NCBI GenBank assembly: GCA_030628805.1
Contig: DAOVQG010000006.1
Span: forward strand, 1-35,568
Reading direction: 5' to 3'
Source of the DNA: JAGMDK01 sp023128695
GTDB taxonomy: Bacteria; Planctomycetota; Phycisphaerae; UBA1845; Fen-1342
Length of the DNA stretch: 35,568 nt
In this document: positions 1 through 8,719 of the stretch, piece after piece
Position numbering within the stretch: position 1 is the first letter of the stretch
How the letters are laid out: every line of letters starts with the position of its first letter
Program-made: the position numbers and the translations under genes
Notes under the pieces: generated by a model
The model's database searches: none
Seen by the model: only the letters and a program-made list of their open reading frames with translations
What the model was told of the DNA's origin: nothing

Positions 1-30
1 ATACTGGAATGCGTGGCGACGCCCCCCAAT

Positions 31-112
31 CAGAACCGCGAGCGTAAGCGACCGGTCGCACGCGACGGGATGCCGCCATGTGCCTGACCCATCGCTAACG
101 CTCGGGGTTCTG
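31..112. repeat. Imperfect inverted repeat, GAGCGTTAGCGA type
   Basis: A 21-base arm at 31-51 (core GAGCGTAAGCGA) is matched in reverse complement at 92-112 (core TCGCTAACGCTC) with two mismatches, leaving a 40-base loop. It lies downstream of tsaE, in the first 241 bases, where I see no gene. It resembles the short palindromic intergenic repeats I associate with planctomycete genomes. It could act as a bidirectional terminator or be a REP-type element; there is no T-tract. Confidence 0.55.
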
Positions 113-241
113 TTCAAAGACACGGCGCGGGCCGGGGATCGTGCCACTGGCCCGGCTACCGCTACGGACCAGATTCGGCTATCGCGCGAGCACGAGATGC
201 CCGCAGTTTCTGTCGCAGACCCGGGTGCGAGGGGGTGACCA

Positions 242-715
242 TTATATGTGGCGGGTGCGAAAGTCAGCCAGTCGCTCGCGATCGGCCCAGCGAATGCGGA
301 TGCGACGCGCCTCTTCGCCGACATGAGCAAGATCGATCCAACAGGCATATTCCGGAATCGCTTCCGGCGTGCGGTCGGCCCACTCAACAGCCACGACGGC
401 GTCGGGTTCCGCGACCATCTCGTCAAGCCCCAGTGAGAACAACTCTTCAGCGCCACCTAGGCGATAAGCATCTATGTGGTAAAGCGTTAGGTGCCCAACG
501 TACTCGCGGATCAGCACGAAGGTGGGGCTGACTACCGGCTCGTCCTCGGGGACGCCGAGGCCGACGGCGAGGCCCTTGATCAACTGCGTCTTTCCCGAGC
601 CAAGCGGGCCGGTGAGGGCCACGAAATCCCCGGAGCGGAGGCCGCGGCCGAGTGCCCGTCCGAGGGCGAGGGTCTGGGCGGGACTCCGGGAGGTATGCTC
701 GAAGCACGGCTTCAT
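242..715 (-). CDS. tsaE: tRNA threonylcarbamoyladenosine biosynthesis ATPase TsaE
   Basis: 157 residues, the usual TsaE length. The family is the P-loop ATPase of the TsaB-TsaD-TsaE complex, which makes N6-threonylcarbamoyladenosine at position 37 of ANN-decoding tRNAs in the cytoplasm. Seen in the sequence: the Walker A motif GPLGSGKT near residues 36-43, the family's SPTF motif near residue 64, HIDAYRL near residue 80 and the VEWADR stretch near residue 109. The ATG overlaps the thiL stop codon as ATGA (712-715), so the two genes are very likely translationally coupled. The order thiL-tsaE on one strand supports a housekeeping operon. Stop is TAA at 242-244. Confidence 0.95.
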   Translation of the reverse strand: MKPCFEHTSRSPAQTLALGRALGRGLRSGDFVALTGPLGSGKTQLIKGLAVGLGVPEDEPVVSPTFVLIREYVGHLTLYHIDAYRLGGAEELFSLGLDEMVAEPDAVVAVEWADRTPEAIPEYACWIDLAHVGEEARRIRIRWADRERLADFRTRHI

Positions 716-1680
716 CGGAAGTGCTCCCAGCCACGGAGGGGAATGGGTCGGCGTTCACCAGTGGCGGTTTCAAGGAACAGGCCGGACTGGGGGGTGATGC
801 GGCCGAGTGGCAGAAGGTTCAGCCGCTCGCAGTCCTGTTGTGACGCAGCAGGCGACAGCACGACGATGAGCTCGAAATCCTCCCCGTCATGCAGAGCGTG
901 CTCCCGCGGCGGGCGGCCGTCCTGGGCGGAAAGGCGAACGGCGTCGGGGTGGATGACGGCGTCAAGGGCGGCCTCTTCCAGCACGGCACCGCAGCCGGAA
1001 GCCTCCAGAATGCGCCCGAGGTCGAGCGACAGGCCGTCGCTGATGTCGATCATCGCATGGGGGTGCAAGCCGCGGCTGATCCGCACGGCGGCTTCAAGGC
1101 GGGGTTCAAAAGTCATGTGCCGGCCGAGGATCGAGCCGCCGACGCGGCCCGTCAGCCAGATCAGGTCGCTGGGGCGGGCCCCGTCGCGGCAGACCGGATG
1201 GCACCCGGGCAGGGCGCGGGCGGCGATGGAGATGCTGATGGCGGTGGGGGCGTCCCAACTGTTTGTATCTCCGCCGACAACCGGGCAGCCGAAACGGAGT
1301 CCGCATTCGTGGGCTCCCCGCAGCAAATCGAGCGCGTTATCCATCGTAAGCGTATTGCTCAGCGAAACGGCACAGAGGGCGGCGATCGGCTCCACGGCCA
1401 TGGCGGCGCAATCGCTCAGATTGACCGCCATCGCCTTGCGTCCGATCGCGGTCCAGTCATGGGTCTGGGAGTCGAAATCCACGCCGTCCATGAGCATGTC
1501 AACCGTCCACAGCAGCGGGGGGTCTGTGGGCGCAAGGGCGGCCATATCGTCGCCGAAGTCAACGAACGGGGAGCGGAGGTCGGCCTTGAGAGCCGGATCG
1601 GCGGCTGACGGGGCGAGCAGTGGCCGCAGTCGCCGGATGAACTCGAGTTCGCCGCGTTGGTGGGGGGTGTGGTCACACAT
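712..1680 (-). CDS. thiL: Thiamine-monophosphate kinase ThiL
   Basis: 322 residues from the ATG at 1680, close to the family length. ThiL phosphorylates thiamine monophosphate to thiamine diphosphate with ATP, the last step of cofactor synthesis. Family motifs are visible: an N-terminal GDDMAAL acidic stretch (usual GDDAA), GRKAMAVNLSDCAAM, a GGDTN motif, and DISDGLSLDL in the C-terminal half. The frame stays open far upstream to 2646, but that extension is antisense to the DUF1570 gene and lies before the family's N-terminus, so the start MCDHTP is preferred. No good Shine-Dalgarno is seen before it. A perfect 10-base palindrome inside a larger dyad sits 20 bases upstream. The TGA overlaps the tsaE ATG. 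Confidence 0.95.
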   Translation of the reverse strand: MCDHTPHQRGELEFIRRLRPLLAPSAADPALKADLRSPFVDFGDDMAALAPTDPPLLWTVDMLMDGVDFDSQTHDWTAIGRKAMAVNLSDCAAMAVEPIAALCAVSLSNTLTMDNALDLLRGAHECGLRFGCPVVGGDTNSWDAPTAISISIAARALPGCHPVCRDGARPSDLIWLTGRVGGSILGRHMTFEPRLEAAVRISRGLHPHAMIDISDGLSLDLGRILEASGCGAVLEEAALDAVIHPDAVRLSAQDGRPPREHALHDGEDFELIVVLSPAASQQDCERLNLLPLGRITPQSGLFLETATGERRPIPLRGWEHFR

Positions 1681-1699
1681 TTTGGGGGCACCAAATAGG

Positions 1700-1722
1700 G
1701 TTACATTGTCGACAATTGTAAC
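1700..1722. promoter_or_regulatory. Dyad-symmetric site upstream of thiL
   Basis: The centre TTGTCGACAA is a perfect 10-base palindrome, flanked by GTTACA on one side and TTGTAAC on the other. It begins 20 bases upstream of the thiL start. On the minus strand it contains TACAAT, a 5/6 match to a -10 box, so it could be an operator overlapping the thiL promoter. No matching -35 is obvious. I know of no factor for it; the regulatory role is inference. Confidence 0.35.
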
Positions 1723-1790
1723 GAAAAATCGCTTGGAGGTGCCCGTTGTGATACGGTTCGGCTGGTGGCCCAACCGGGTGGCCCGGTGGC

Positions 1791-1900
1791 GGGTGAGCGT
1801 CAACGTAGTGGGTGGGGCGGGCCTCCGTGCCCGCCAGTACGGTCCGCTGGCGGCCGCGGAGGGCCGCCCCACCAGTTTACCCACTTTCCTGACGCCCACC
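1791..1900 (+). repeat. 110-bp palindromic interspersed element, copy A
   Basis: This 110-base block recurs in reverse orientation at 21251-21360 with only four mismatches by eye. It is itself an imperfect hairpin: the outer arms (GGTGAGCGTCA and TGACGCCCACC) pair, as do the inner arms (GGTGGGGCGGGCCTCCG and CGGAGGGCCGCCCCACC). It carries no gene. It lies in the divergent promoter region between thiL and the DUF1570 gene. It looks like a non-autonomous MITE/REP-type element that needs a transposase encoded elsewhere. Confidence 0.85.
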
Positions 1901-2007
1901 TCGGTGGCCCTGAGGTATGCGAGTTTTCTTGCAGGCCCGCGGTCGGGGTTATAGAATATCTTTGGTACCAGCCGCGGGGCATGGAAACTGACGAGGGCAA
2001 ACGAATT

Positions 2008-3381
2008 ATGAAACGCACACTTGGCATTTTGGCAGTTGTTGCGGTCAGCGTATCGGTCGTCTGTATGGTTTCCGCCGCCGAGGAGGAGACCCAGGGGCGC
2101 TACCGCGTTTATATGATGGATGGGAAAACGGTCGAAGGGGAAGTCACGCAGATGGAGGACGGCTCCTACGAGATCAAGACGAAGTACGGGATCGTCGTCG
2201 TGGTCAAGAAGGGCGAAGTGAAGGGGATGGTCCCCCTGGAGGAGACAGCCCAGCCTCGGATAGTCATCTCCCCCGGCGAGCGCGCTGAGAACCGCTCCCT
2301 GCTGCGGCGTCAGATCACCGATGAGGAGATCGAGGAGATCCTGGTGGGTATCGAGGCCGAAATCGGCGACGTGGGGGTCGATATCGAGGACCTGCGGGCC
2401 CCCTTGCCGACCGACTGGGAGGCCGTAGAAGAGATGAAGCGGCTGGCGATGGGTGGCGAGCGCGAGCCGAAGGTGCTTGAGCGACCGCACTTCGTGATGG
2501 TCTACACGGCGACGGACGAATCCGCGCGGAAGCTGGGGGCCCGGCTGGAGTCGGTTTGGCGCTGGAACTCGAAGTTGATCAAGCGTTTGGACCTCAAAGC
2601 CGAACGGCCGGAGTACAAGCTGGAGATTTACTACTTCGACACACACGAGGAGTTCATCAATTACTCATTTAACGAGGGAATTCAGTTGCCCTCCGGCGCG
2701 CTGGGTTACTACAGCCACTTGATTAACCGCTCCCATTTCTTTGATCTAATGAACTGGCAGCAACTCGAGGGTCGCAAGAGGCGTGCGAAGGATCCGCGCA
2801 CGCCCCCGCGCGAACGGCGGCGGTTGCGGAATGAGAACCGTGCCTGGGTCGAGCACAATAACCAGGAAGTCATCCAGCACGAGGCCGGGCACCACATCCA
2901 CTTCAACACCGGGGTGTTCATTCCCCGCGTCCGTACCGGCGGCACGGCCCCGACGTGGCTGGTGGAGGGGGCGACGATGCAGTTCGAGGTCCCACCTGCC
3001 GCAACCGGCCGCGGCGGGGCAGGCCTGGGGGAACTGAATGACTCGCGTCTGTATGAATTCCGGAGGCACTTTCCGTACAAGATGCAACCCGCTGAACTGA
3101 AGCAGTTTCTGCTTGACAACCGCGTGTGGATGAATGGACAGTACGATTATCCGCGCGGCTGGGCGGTGTTTTACTATCTCTGGAGGCAGCATCGGGACGG
3201 TCTCGGAAAATACATTCGAATGATCAACGACCGTCCGCCCGGCGAGGAGCCGAGTTTCACCGAACGCGAGAAAGAGTTCGAAGATTGTTTCGGCCGCGTG
3301 GACGAAAAGTGGATGGATGACTTTTACGAATTCCTCGAGGGATTAACAATCAGACCCTCGCGCCTGCCGCCACCGCTATGA
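2008..3381 (+). CDS. DUF1570 family exported putative metalloprotease
   Basis: 457 residues. The start at 2008 puts the signal peptide (MKRTLGILAVVAVSVSVV, then an SAA cleavage-type site) at the N-terminus. An in-frame ATG at 1981 would add nine charged residues and has no better ribosome site. After the signal, residues about 30-75 form a small beta-rich segment (DGKTVEGEVTQMEDG), resembling domains that precede other planctomycete exported proteins. The DUF1570-like part carries HEAGH near residue 290, a zinc-protease HExxH motif, followed by TWLVEG near residue 316, whose Glu could be the third zinc ligand. This is the gluzincin pattern, so a periplasmic or extracellular peptidase is likely; the substrate is unknown. 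It stands alone on its strand, 150 bases before the CPBP gene. Confidence 0.85.
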   Translation: MKRTLGILAVVAVSVSVVCMVSAAEEETQGRYRVYMMDGKTVEGEVTQMEDGSYEIKTKYGIVVVVKKGEVKGMVPLEETAQPRIVISPGERAENRSLLRRQITDEEIEEILVGIEAEIGDVGVDIEDLRAPLPTDWEAVEEMKRLAMGGEREPKVLERPHFVMVYTATDESARKLGARLESVWRWNSKLIKRLDLKAERPEYKLEIYYFDTHEEFINYSFNEGIQLPSGALGYYSHLINRSHFFDLMNWQQLEGRKRRAKDPRTPPRERRRLRNENRAWVEHNNQEVIQHEAGHHIHFNTGVFIPRVRTGGTAPTWLVEGATMQFEVPPAATGRGGAGLGELNDSRLYEFRRHFPYKMQPAELKQFLLDNRVWMNGQYDYPRGWAVFYYLWRQHRDGLGKYIRMINDRPPGEEPSFTEREKEFEDCFGRVDEKWMDDFYEFLEGLTIRPSRLPPPL

Positions 3382-3531
3382 TGTAATTCCAGGACGCGGT
3401 CGGAATGATACACGATTCCCGCCCCGCGCTGGCTTAGCCACAGCGATAACAATTGCCACCAATTTTGTCTTGCACTCATCAGCGGTTGCCGCGCTTGTGC
3501 GCGCTGGCCAACGCGGGCGATAATCCACCTT

Positions 3532-4287
3532 ATGGCACATGGTTGGCGCGTGTTGGGCAACGGGATCTCGGCGCGTCGTACACAGCAGTTGTGGCGGCGG
3601 TATCTCCGGGAGACGCGCCGCCCGTTGCATTGCCTGCTGTTTCTGTTGCCGCTGGCGGCGGCGTACGAGTTGGCAGCGCTCTGGGTGACCCGTGACTGCG
3701 GGCCGGGGCGGGGGCCGCTGGCCCAGAGCATGATCCACGGCGTGCTGGCCTGGTTTGGCTTCGCGGGGTTCTGGGTGCCGGCGGTGGTGCTGGTGATCGC
3801 GCTGTTGGTGTGGCACCGTCTCCGCCGTGACTGCTGGCGGATACAGGTGTGGGTCTTACCGGCGATGGTGGGCGAGAGCCTGCTGCTGACGGTGCCCTTG
3901 CTGGCCCTCAGCGGGCTCTTTCCGCAGGAAAAAGAGGAACTCGCGGCCGGCCTGTTTGCTGAACTGGTGCGCGTGCTCGGGGCGGGGCTCTACGAGGAGC
4001 TTGTTTTCCGGCTGCTGCTGATCAGCGGATTGCTGTGGCTCTCGGTCGAATTCGTGCAACTGCGAGGCCGGGCGGCGTTGTCAGTAGCGGTGGGGCTGGC
4101 CGCCGTGCTGTTCTCGCTGTGTCATTTCCACCCGATCGGCTCGGATTTGTTCGCCTGGGGTTCGTTCTGGTATCGGCTGGCCGCCGGGGTGTATTTGTCG
4201 GTGGTGTTCGTGGGGCGCGGGCTGGGCGTTTCGAGCGGGTCTCACGCGGCGTACAATATGCTGCTGGTTTGGCTGTGGAGTCCGTGA
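3532..4287 (+). CDS. CPBP family intramembrane glutamic endopeptidase
   Basis: 251 residues with several hydrophobic segments (about residues 33-52, 72-92, 104-125, 160-177, 185-202, 215-232). The three conserved motifs of the CPBP (CAAX protease and bacteriocin-processing, formerly ABI) family are present in order: EELVFR near residue 154, SLCHFH near residue 198 and GSHAAYN near residue 240, providing the catalytic Glu and His residues. The family cleaves proteins within the membrane; bacterial members act in maturation, immunity or regulation, and the target cannot be read from sequence. The ATG at 3532 precedes a basic, amphipathic N-terminus. Only 150 bases separate it from the DUF1570 gene on the same strand, so co-transcription is possible. 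Confidence 0.9.
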   Translation: MAHGWRVLGNGISARRTQQLWRRYLRETRRPLHCLLFLLPLAAAYELAALWVTRDCGPGRGPLAQSMIHGVLAWFGFAGFWVPAVVLVIALLVWHRLRRDCWRIQVWVLPAMVGESLLLTVPLLALSGLFPQEKEELAAGLFAELVRVLGAGLYEELVFRLLLISGLLWLSVEFVQLRGRAALSVAVGLAAVLFSLCHFHPIGSDLFAWGSFWYRLAAGVYLSVVFVGRGLGVSSGSHAAYNMLLVWLWSP

Positions 4288-4484
4288 CTTGGGTCGCGAT
4301 CGAAGTAACCGGACGCCAGTTGAACTTTTTGCCGCCGAGTGACCCGCGGAAAAAAAGATCGGCGGGGACGTCGCCGATCAGCTTGCCCCAGTCCTCCAGC
4401 GTCCGCGGCTCGCGGAAGGCGGCGGCCTTGATCCGGCGGGCGATCAGGCGTTCATATCCACATCGCCGCCATCCTCGCCCGTCG

Positions 4485-7400
4485 TCATGGACACGTCGTA
4501 TTCATCAGCGCCACCAACTGATCGATGTCACGCCAGTTTACGGTGGCATCACCGTTCACGTCGTTGTTCTCGAACGGGCAGGTCGGCGTTCCCGGCAGGA
4601 ACATCTCCTCCCAGGCCGCCACGTTGTCGTTCATGGCCGCGACGAAGTAGTCGATGTCGCGCCAATCGATCTGGTCGTCACAATTGCTGTCGCCGTCACA
4701 GCCCGGCGGCGCCTCACAGATGAACCCAGTGACCAGAAAGGCGTCCAGGCCGGACTCGTTGATGCTCTGCGCGTCCGCGTCATTGGCCGTGAACCGAAGC
4801 TGCATCTGGTCGGTCAGCACGACGCCGGCGGCGTCCAGGACCGCCTGATCGATGACGTGACTCCGCCAGTTCAGCCCGCCGTTGCTGGTGTGTCGGGCGA
4901 TCTCGATCCAGCTTCCTACGCCGCCGTTGCTGTTGATCTCTACCAGCAGCATGTCCACGCTGCCGCCAGTGTTCGTCAGGTAGAGGTAATAGTCGTAGCT
5001 GATGGTAATTCCACCGCCGGACATGTCGATAATCGGCGAGCTGAGCCGCACGGCGCCGTCGTCGACGTCGGTGTTACCCATCTCGTTCTGGGTCAGGTAG
5101 CACTGGCCGCTGCCGTCGGAGTCGGTTAGGGGATCGTAGTCCCAACTGGGATCGTTGACCGGTACCCCGCGCTGCCAGTCGCCACTGGTGGCCCCGAGGT
5201 TCTCAGCGGTCCAGCCCTGATCGGTCTCGAAGTTGTCAGCCATGATGATTGTGAGCGTGCCGACCACGGCGGTGTACACGGTGTTCGGCGCATCCTTTGG
5301 GTTGAAGACGGTCGAGCCGCCCGCGCCGTCAGCGCTGAAATAGTACTCCGGCGTGGCTTGGCAGCCGGCGGCCGGCAGCGTGGCCTGGTAGAGATTGCCG
5401 CCCAGCGGGGTCAGCGGCGCTGTCAGGTAGCTCCCGCCGTCATAGCGATAGTGCAACAGGCCCGAGCCGGGGACATAGGTCTCGGCGCCGTCCACGATCT
5501 GAACGGTGATCGGCTGCGGCACGCCCGGCTCCAGGTTCTCCGGCAGGCCGTCCGGGAGGAGGATACTCAGCGGGGGCTCCTCGCCGCCCAGGGCGATGAG
5601 CTGGATGTCGTCGATGTTCCAGCCGCAGTACCGCCAGCCGCTATCCGTCTCACCCATGGTCCAGCGCAGGTACACGGTGGACTGATCGTCGGCGACATCG
5701 GAGATGTCGAGGTCCAGCGGGGTCCACGAGTAATCGGCCACTTCGGTCGTATTCTGCCAGACCGTGGTCCAGTTCAGCCCGTTGTTGCTGACCCGTACGT
5801 AGGCGTGGTCGTAAGCCGGCTGCTCCACGCCCAGCCAGCGCCAGAACGTCAGGTGCACGTCGAACAGGCCGGTGCAATCGATGGCGGTGCTGGTCAGATG
5901 TGTTTCGGTCATGCTGTTGGGATAATCGCCGTTGAGGTTGTACCCGTAGACGTTGGCGCCCGTGTAACCACTGGTCGGGTCGGGCCCGCCGTACTCCCCG
6001 CCGCCGCCGGTCGGCTGACCGTAGGCCCACTGCCCTTCCGTGGTCCAGCCGGGGTTGGTGTCAAGCGGCCATTCGTACGCGATCTGCGGGATGCCGACCT
6101 TCAGGGTCACGCCCCGGGTCGTGTCGCCGACATGGTCGGTGGTGTTGATGAAGCTGACGACGGCGTCGTACACGCCGTCCGGCAGACTATCGGCCTCGGC
6201 ATTGATTGTTACCGTGACATCGGCGGTATCGCCGACGTTGGGCAACGCCCCGGCCCCGTTCGTGATTGTCAGCCAGGTGGTCGCCGTGTTCACCTCGTAG
6301 TTGAGGGCGCCGGGCCCCATATTCTCCAGCGTGTAGACCTTGCTGTCCGGCACGAACGGCCCGCCGCCCGGACCCTCGGACACCAACTCGCTGCCCGGAA
6401 TGACTCGCAGACCGGTCACTTCGTTGATCGCGACGGTCGGATCGCCGAAGAGAGTGAGCTCGTAGTAACACCACCGCATGCAGTCTTCATTGACGCGGTA
6501 GAGATTGTCTTCCTTGGAGTCCTGGTTCGCCCGGCCCAGTTCGCCCTTGTTTTCAACCGGGTTAAAGATGGCGTCCCAGAACTCGCGGTTGAATCGCTGT
6601 GAGGGGCCGTCCGTCGAGTAGTACTCGCCGAAGCCGTAACGGGCGTTCATGATCACGGCGAACGCCGCGTGGTCCGTTTTGAGGTTGGCCGTCTCGGCCC
6701 AGCAATCGGTGCCGTCGAAACGCCCGGCCGAGCAGGTCTGCGAGTAGACAAAGCACAGATCAGTGTTCGTGAGCTGGCTGGTGACGTCGCTGTTGTACAG
6801 CTTCATCGCATAGTCCGGACTGCCGTGGCCCAGGTGGTTGAGAATATGCAAGCCGCTGTTGATGCGGGTGACCAGTTCGGATTGCGGCCAACTGTTGCCC
6901 GGCCAGTCGCGCTCAAACAGCTCGTCGATCGTGTATTCGCTCGATGGAATCCCAACCGTCGTGTAGCCGTGGGCACTCGAGCCGTCGATCAGCTCTTCCA
7001 GCGTATCGCCGGCGTATTCGGCGGGGCCGCCAAAGCCCAGGTACTCGCCCACCAGCAGAACCTGCTCGATCTGCGAATGCTGGTTGGTCAGGTACCAGAT
7101 GGTCTTGTTCACAAAGCGGGCTACTTCAGTCGCGTTGCCGGCGCTGGCCCGCCCCACGTACACCTCCGCCACGAGGTCGACGTCGCCACCCCCGGGACCG
7201 TCCGTGGGCTCACCCCAGTAGCCGTCGCCGTCGTAGTTCCAGGTGCCGTCCAGGCAGGCGAAGTATATGTCGCCGGGCATGCTATATTCCGCCTCGCCGC
7301 CCGGACTGATTTCCACGTATAGATCCTTGGCCGGGATCACGTCATCATCGCCACCGATAATGACATACTGAATCCCGTCGTTCACGTAGCGGTCCGTGAT

Positions 7401-8216
7401 GTAGGCCCGTACGTCATCCGGGTCGCTGCTGCCCACGTCGGTCGTCGTGTGAATCTCCGTCGCGATGCCGTGGGCGTCGTGGTGATTCTTCAGGGGCTGG
7501 AAGCCGCCCGCCAGCGTCGGCGTGGTGAGAATCAACAAGTCGAAATTCCGCGCACCACGGATACCCGCGGCAGCGTAGCTCTCGACGATCGCGGGATTGT
7601 CAACCCGTTCCAGCACCTCGGCCTCGTCGATCGCCAGACCCCGGAGCAGGGGCGCGGCCTGACCGGTGTCAACCGTGTTCACAACCACCGTCAGGCGCGG
7701 ATAGTAGTACAGTGTGCCGCTCGCCGGCAGGTACTCCACCGGCTGAAGCTTCAACGTCAGGATTTGATAGCCCCGGAAGCCATGCGTCCCGATCGTTTCG
7801 GACCGCCCCCCCGGGAAAGGCTGGTCAGAACCATAGATGGCCACATCGGGCGTGGGTGGCCTGGCCGCATCGGAATCCGGCGGCAGCTTGACCGGTTCCG
7901 AGACTGGTTCGATGAAATAACCCGTTCCGAGCGGAACCCTCTCGCTCGGGACAATCGCGACGCTCGACACTTCCGTGCCGAACGGGAGCAGGACGCGGGC
8001 GCCGCACGCGGGCAACGCCGGCTGTCCGGCGTTTCCGCCATTCGGGGCCCCCGCCATGGTGACCCGGTCGTATAGCTGGCCGCCGAGTTTGACCTCCGAG
8101 ATGACCGGGCGGTCGAACGTGTACTCTACTGTCAATTGCTGCGCCGCGGCCAGTGCGGCCGGGGCTAGAATTACACAAACAGCTAGTCCCGTTGAAATCC
8201 AAGTGTTGGGGCGCAT
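4485..8216 (-). CDS. Secreted gingipain-like (peptidase C25) protein with C-terminal dockerin-like module
   Basis: 1243 residues. The start at 8216 is fixed by a strong Shine-Dalgarno (AAGGAGGT, 8222-8229) and a signal peptide ending ALAAAQQ; the frame is open further upstream but without such a site. Order: propeptide-like beta region (about 30-220); C25 caspase-like catalytic region (about 225-580) with NHLGHGS near residue 460 and SQTCSAG near residue 492, giving the His-Cys dyad expected for gingipains; a BACON/Ig-like domain (about 610-705); two MAM/jelly-roll-like beta domains (about 710-875 and 985-1160) flanking an Ig-like linker; then the dockerin-like module with two Ca-loop motifs ending in WRDID. 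The protein is presumably exported and acts as a cysteine endopeptidase; substrate unknown. The same C-terminal module ends the proteins at 12592 and 29875. Confidence 0.88.
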   Translation of the reverse strand: MRPNTWISTGLAVCVILAPAALAAAQQLTVEYTFDRPVISEVKLGGQLYDRVTMAGAPNGGNAGQPALPACGARVLLPFGTEVSSVAIVPSERVPLGTGYFIEPVSEPVKLPPDSDAARPPTPDVAIYGSDQPFPGGRSETIGTHGFRGYQILTLKLQPVEYLPASGTLYYYPRLTVVVNTVDTGQAAPLLRGLAIDEAEVLERVDNPAIVESYAAAGIRGARNFDLLILTTPTLAGGFQPLKNHHDAHGIATEIHTTTDVGSSDPDDVRAYITDRYVNDGIQYVIIGGDDDVIPAKDLYVEISPGGEAEYSMPGDIYFACLDGTWNYDGDGYWGEPTDGPGGGDVDLVAEVYVGRASAGNATEVARFVNKTIWYLTNQHSQIEQVLLVGEYLGFGGPAEYAGDTLEELIDGSSAHGYTTVGIPSSEYTIDELFERDWPGNSWPQSELVTRINSGLHILNHLGHGSPDYAMKLYNSDVTSQLTNTDLCFVYSQTCSAGRFDGTDCWAETANLKTDHAAFAVIMNARYGFGEYYSTDGPSQRFNREFWDAIFNPVENKGELGRANQDSKEDNLYRVNEDCMRWCYYELTLFGDPTVAINEVTGLRVIPGSELVSEGPGGGPFVPDSKVYTLENMGPGALNYEVNTATTWLTITNGAGALPNVGDTADVTVTINAEADSLPDGVYDAVVSFINTTDHVGDTTRGVTLKVGIPQIAYEWPLDTNPGWTTEGQWAYGQPTGGGGEYGGPDPTSGYTGANVYGYNLNGDYPNSMTETHLTSTAIDCTGLFDVHLTFWRWLGVEQPAYDHAYVRVSNNGLNWTTVWQNTTEVADYSWTPLDLDISDVADDQSTVYLRWTMGETDSGWRYCGWNIDDIQLIALGGEEPPLSILLPDGLPENLEPGVPQPITVQIVDGAETYVPGSGLLHYRYDGGSYLTAPLTPLGGNLYQATLPAAGCQATPEYYFSADGAGGSTVFNPKDAPNTVYTAVVGTLTIIMADNFETDQGWTAENLGATSGDWQRGVPVNDPSWDYDPLTDSDGSGQCYLTQNEMGNTDVDDGAVRLSSPIIDMSGGGITISYDYYLYLTNTGGSVDMLLVEINSNGGVGSWIEIARHTSNGGLNWRSHVIDQAVLDAAGVVLTDQMQLRFTANDADAQSINESGLDAFLVTGFICEAPPGCDGDSNCDDQIDWRDIDYFVAAMNDNVAAWEEMFLPGTPTCPFENNDVNGDATVNWRDIDQLVALMNTTCP

Positions 8217-8290
8217 TTCGTACCTCCTTAACGCGAATCTCTTTTGCAGATGGGAAAACCAGCGCACGCTAGTCCTCGATGACCACTCCT

Positions 8291-8310
8291 ATTAGCAGCA
8301 TACTGCTAAT
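8291..8310. promoter_or_regulatory. Short perfect hairpin in the leader of the C25 gene
   Basis: ATTAGCAG and CTGCTAAT form an 8-base perfect stem with a four-base loop, about 75 bases upstream of the protease start. The surrounding 8217-8400 region is less GC-rich than the genes and probably holds the promoter and leader. The hairpin could be an operator or an mRNA 5' stem. No known riboswitch was recognised. Confidence 0.3.
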
Positions 8311-8521
8311 GAGCACAATATCCAACCGCATTTGCAACTATTCGCCGGCGCACAGGCCGATAATGTTGTCTGGGATCGGTGGGCTGTGCAATCCGAGAAT
8401 GGGCATCCCCGTTTGTTTATCGGGCGTATCCTGCCAAGCCTGTGCATACCGTATATTCCGTACGCCGTGGTTCGAGCCGCGTGCGATGGCGTGAGCTTGG
8501 CGGGTGGGCCGAACGAGTCAC

Positions 8522-8620
8522 GTTGTCGTACTCGATAGTGGTGATGTTGCCCAGCGGATCGACGGTCTCGATGCTGTTGCCGCGGGCGTCGTAGGTGTGC
8601 TGCCCTTCCTGTCCATAATG
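8522..8620 (-). pseudogene. Orphan RHS/YD-repeat fragment
   Basis: Read on the minus strand, this stretch gives HTYDARGNSIETVDPLGN followed by ITTIEYDN, an unmistakable RHS (YD) repeat unit. It has no start codon or signal; the frame meets a stop upstream near 8655 and loses RHS character after 8522. RHS repeats normally occur in tens of copies in large secreted toxins or wall proteins, so this is a relic of such a gene. It sits in the 450-base gap between the C25 protease and the kinase; the rest of the gap shows no gene. Confidence 0.6.
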
Positions 8621-8719
8621 CGCTAGTTTCTGAGAGGAATACTATTGCAATATGGACTTGGGCCGGTGTTGAGTGATTGCTGACACCAAAGGTGATGGTG
8701 TGTCAGAAGAACCGTAGCG

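Noticed and set aside
491..1954. 487-codon plus-strand reading frame
   Set aside because: It is antisense to tsaE and thiL, both with clear family motifs; the product is Arg/Ser-rich and matches no fold. Long antisense frames are expected at this GC content.
1681..2646. N-terminal 322-residue extension of thiL
   Set aside because: Open by chance: it is antisense to the DUF1570 gene and crosses the 110-bp repeat; ThiL homology begins at 1680.
4288..4484. Minus-strand coding-like stretch (YERLIARRIKAAAF and on)
   Set aside because: It has some likeness to an IstB-type ATPase N-terminus, but no Walker motif, start or supporting context; left unannotated.
8680..8706. Hairpin CTGACAC/GTGTCAG after the kinase gene as terminator
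   Set aside because: The stem is only seven base pairs and no T-run follows on the minus strand.
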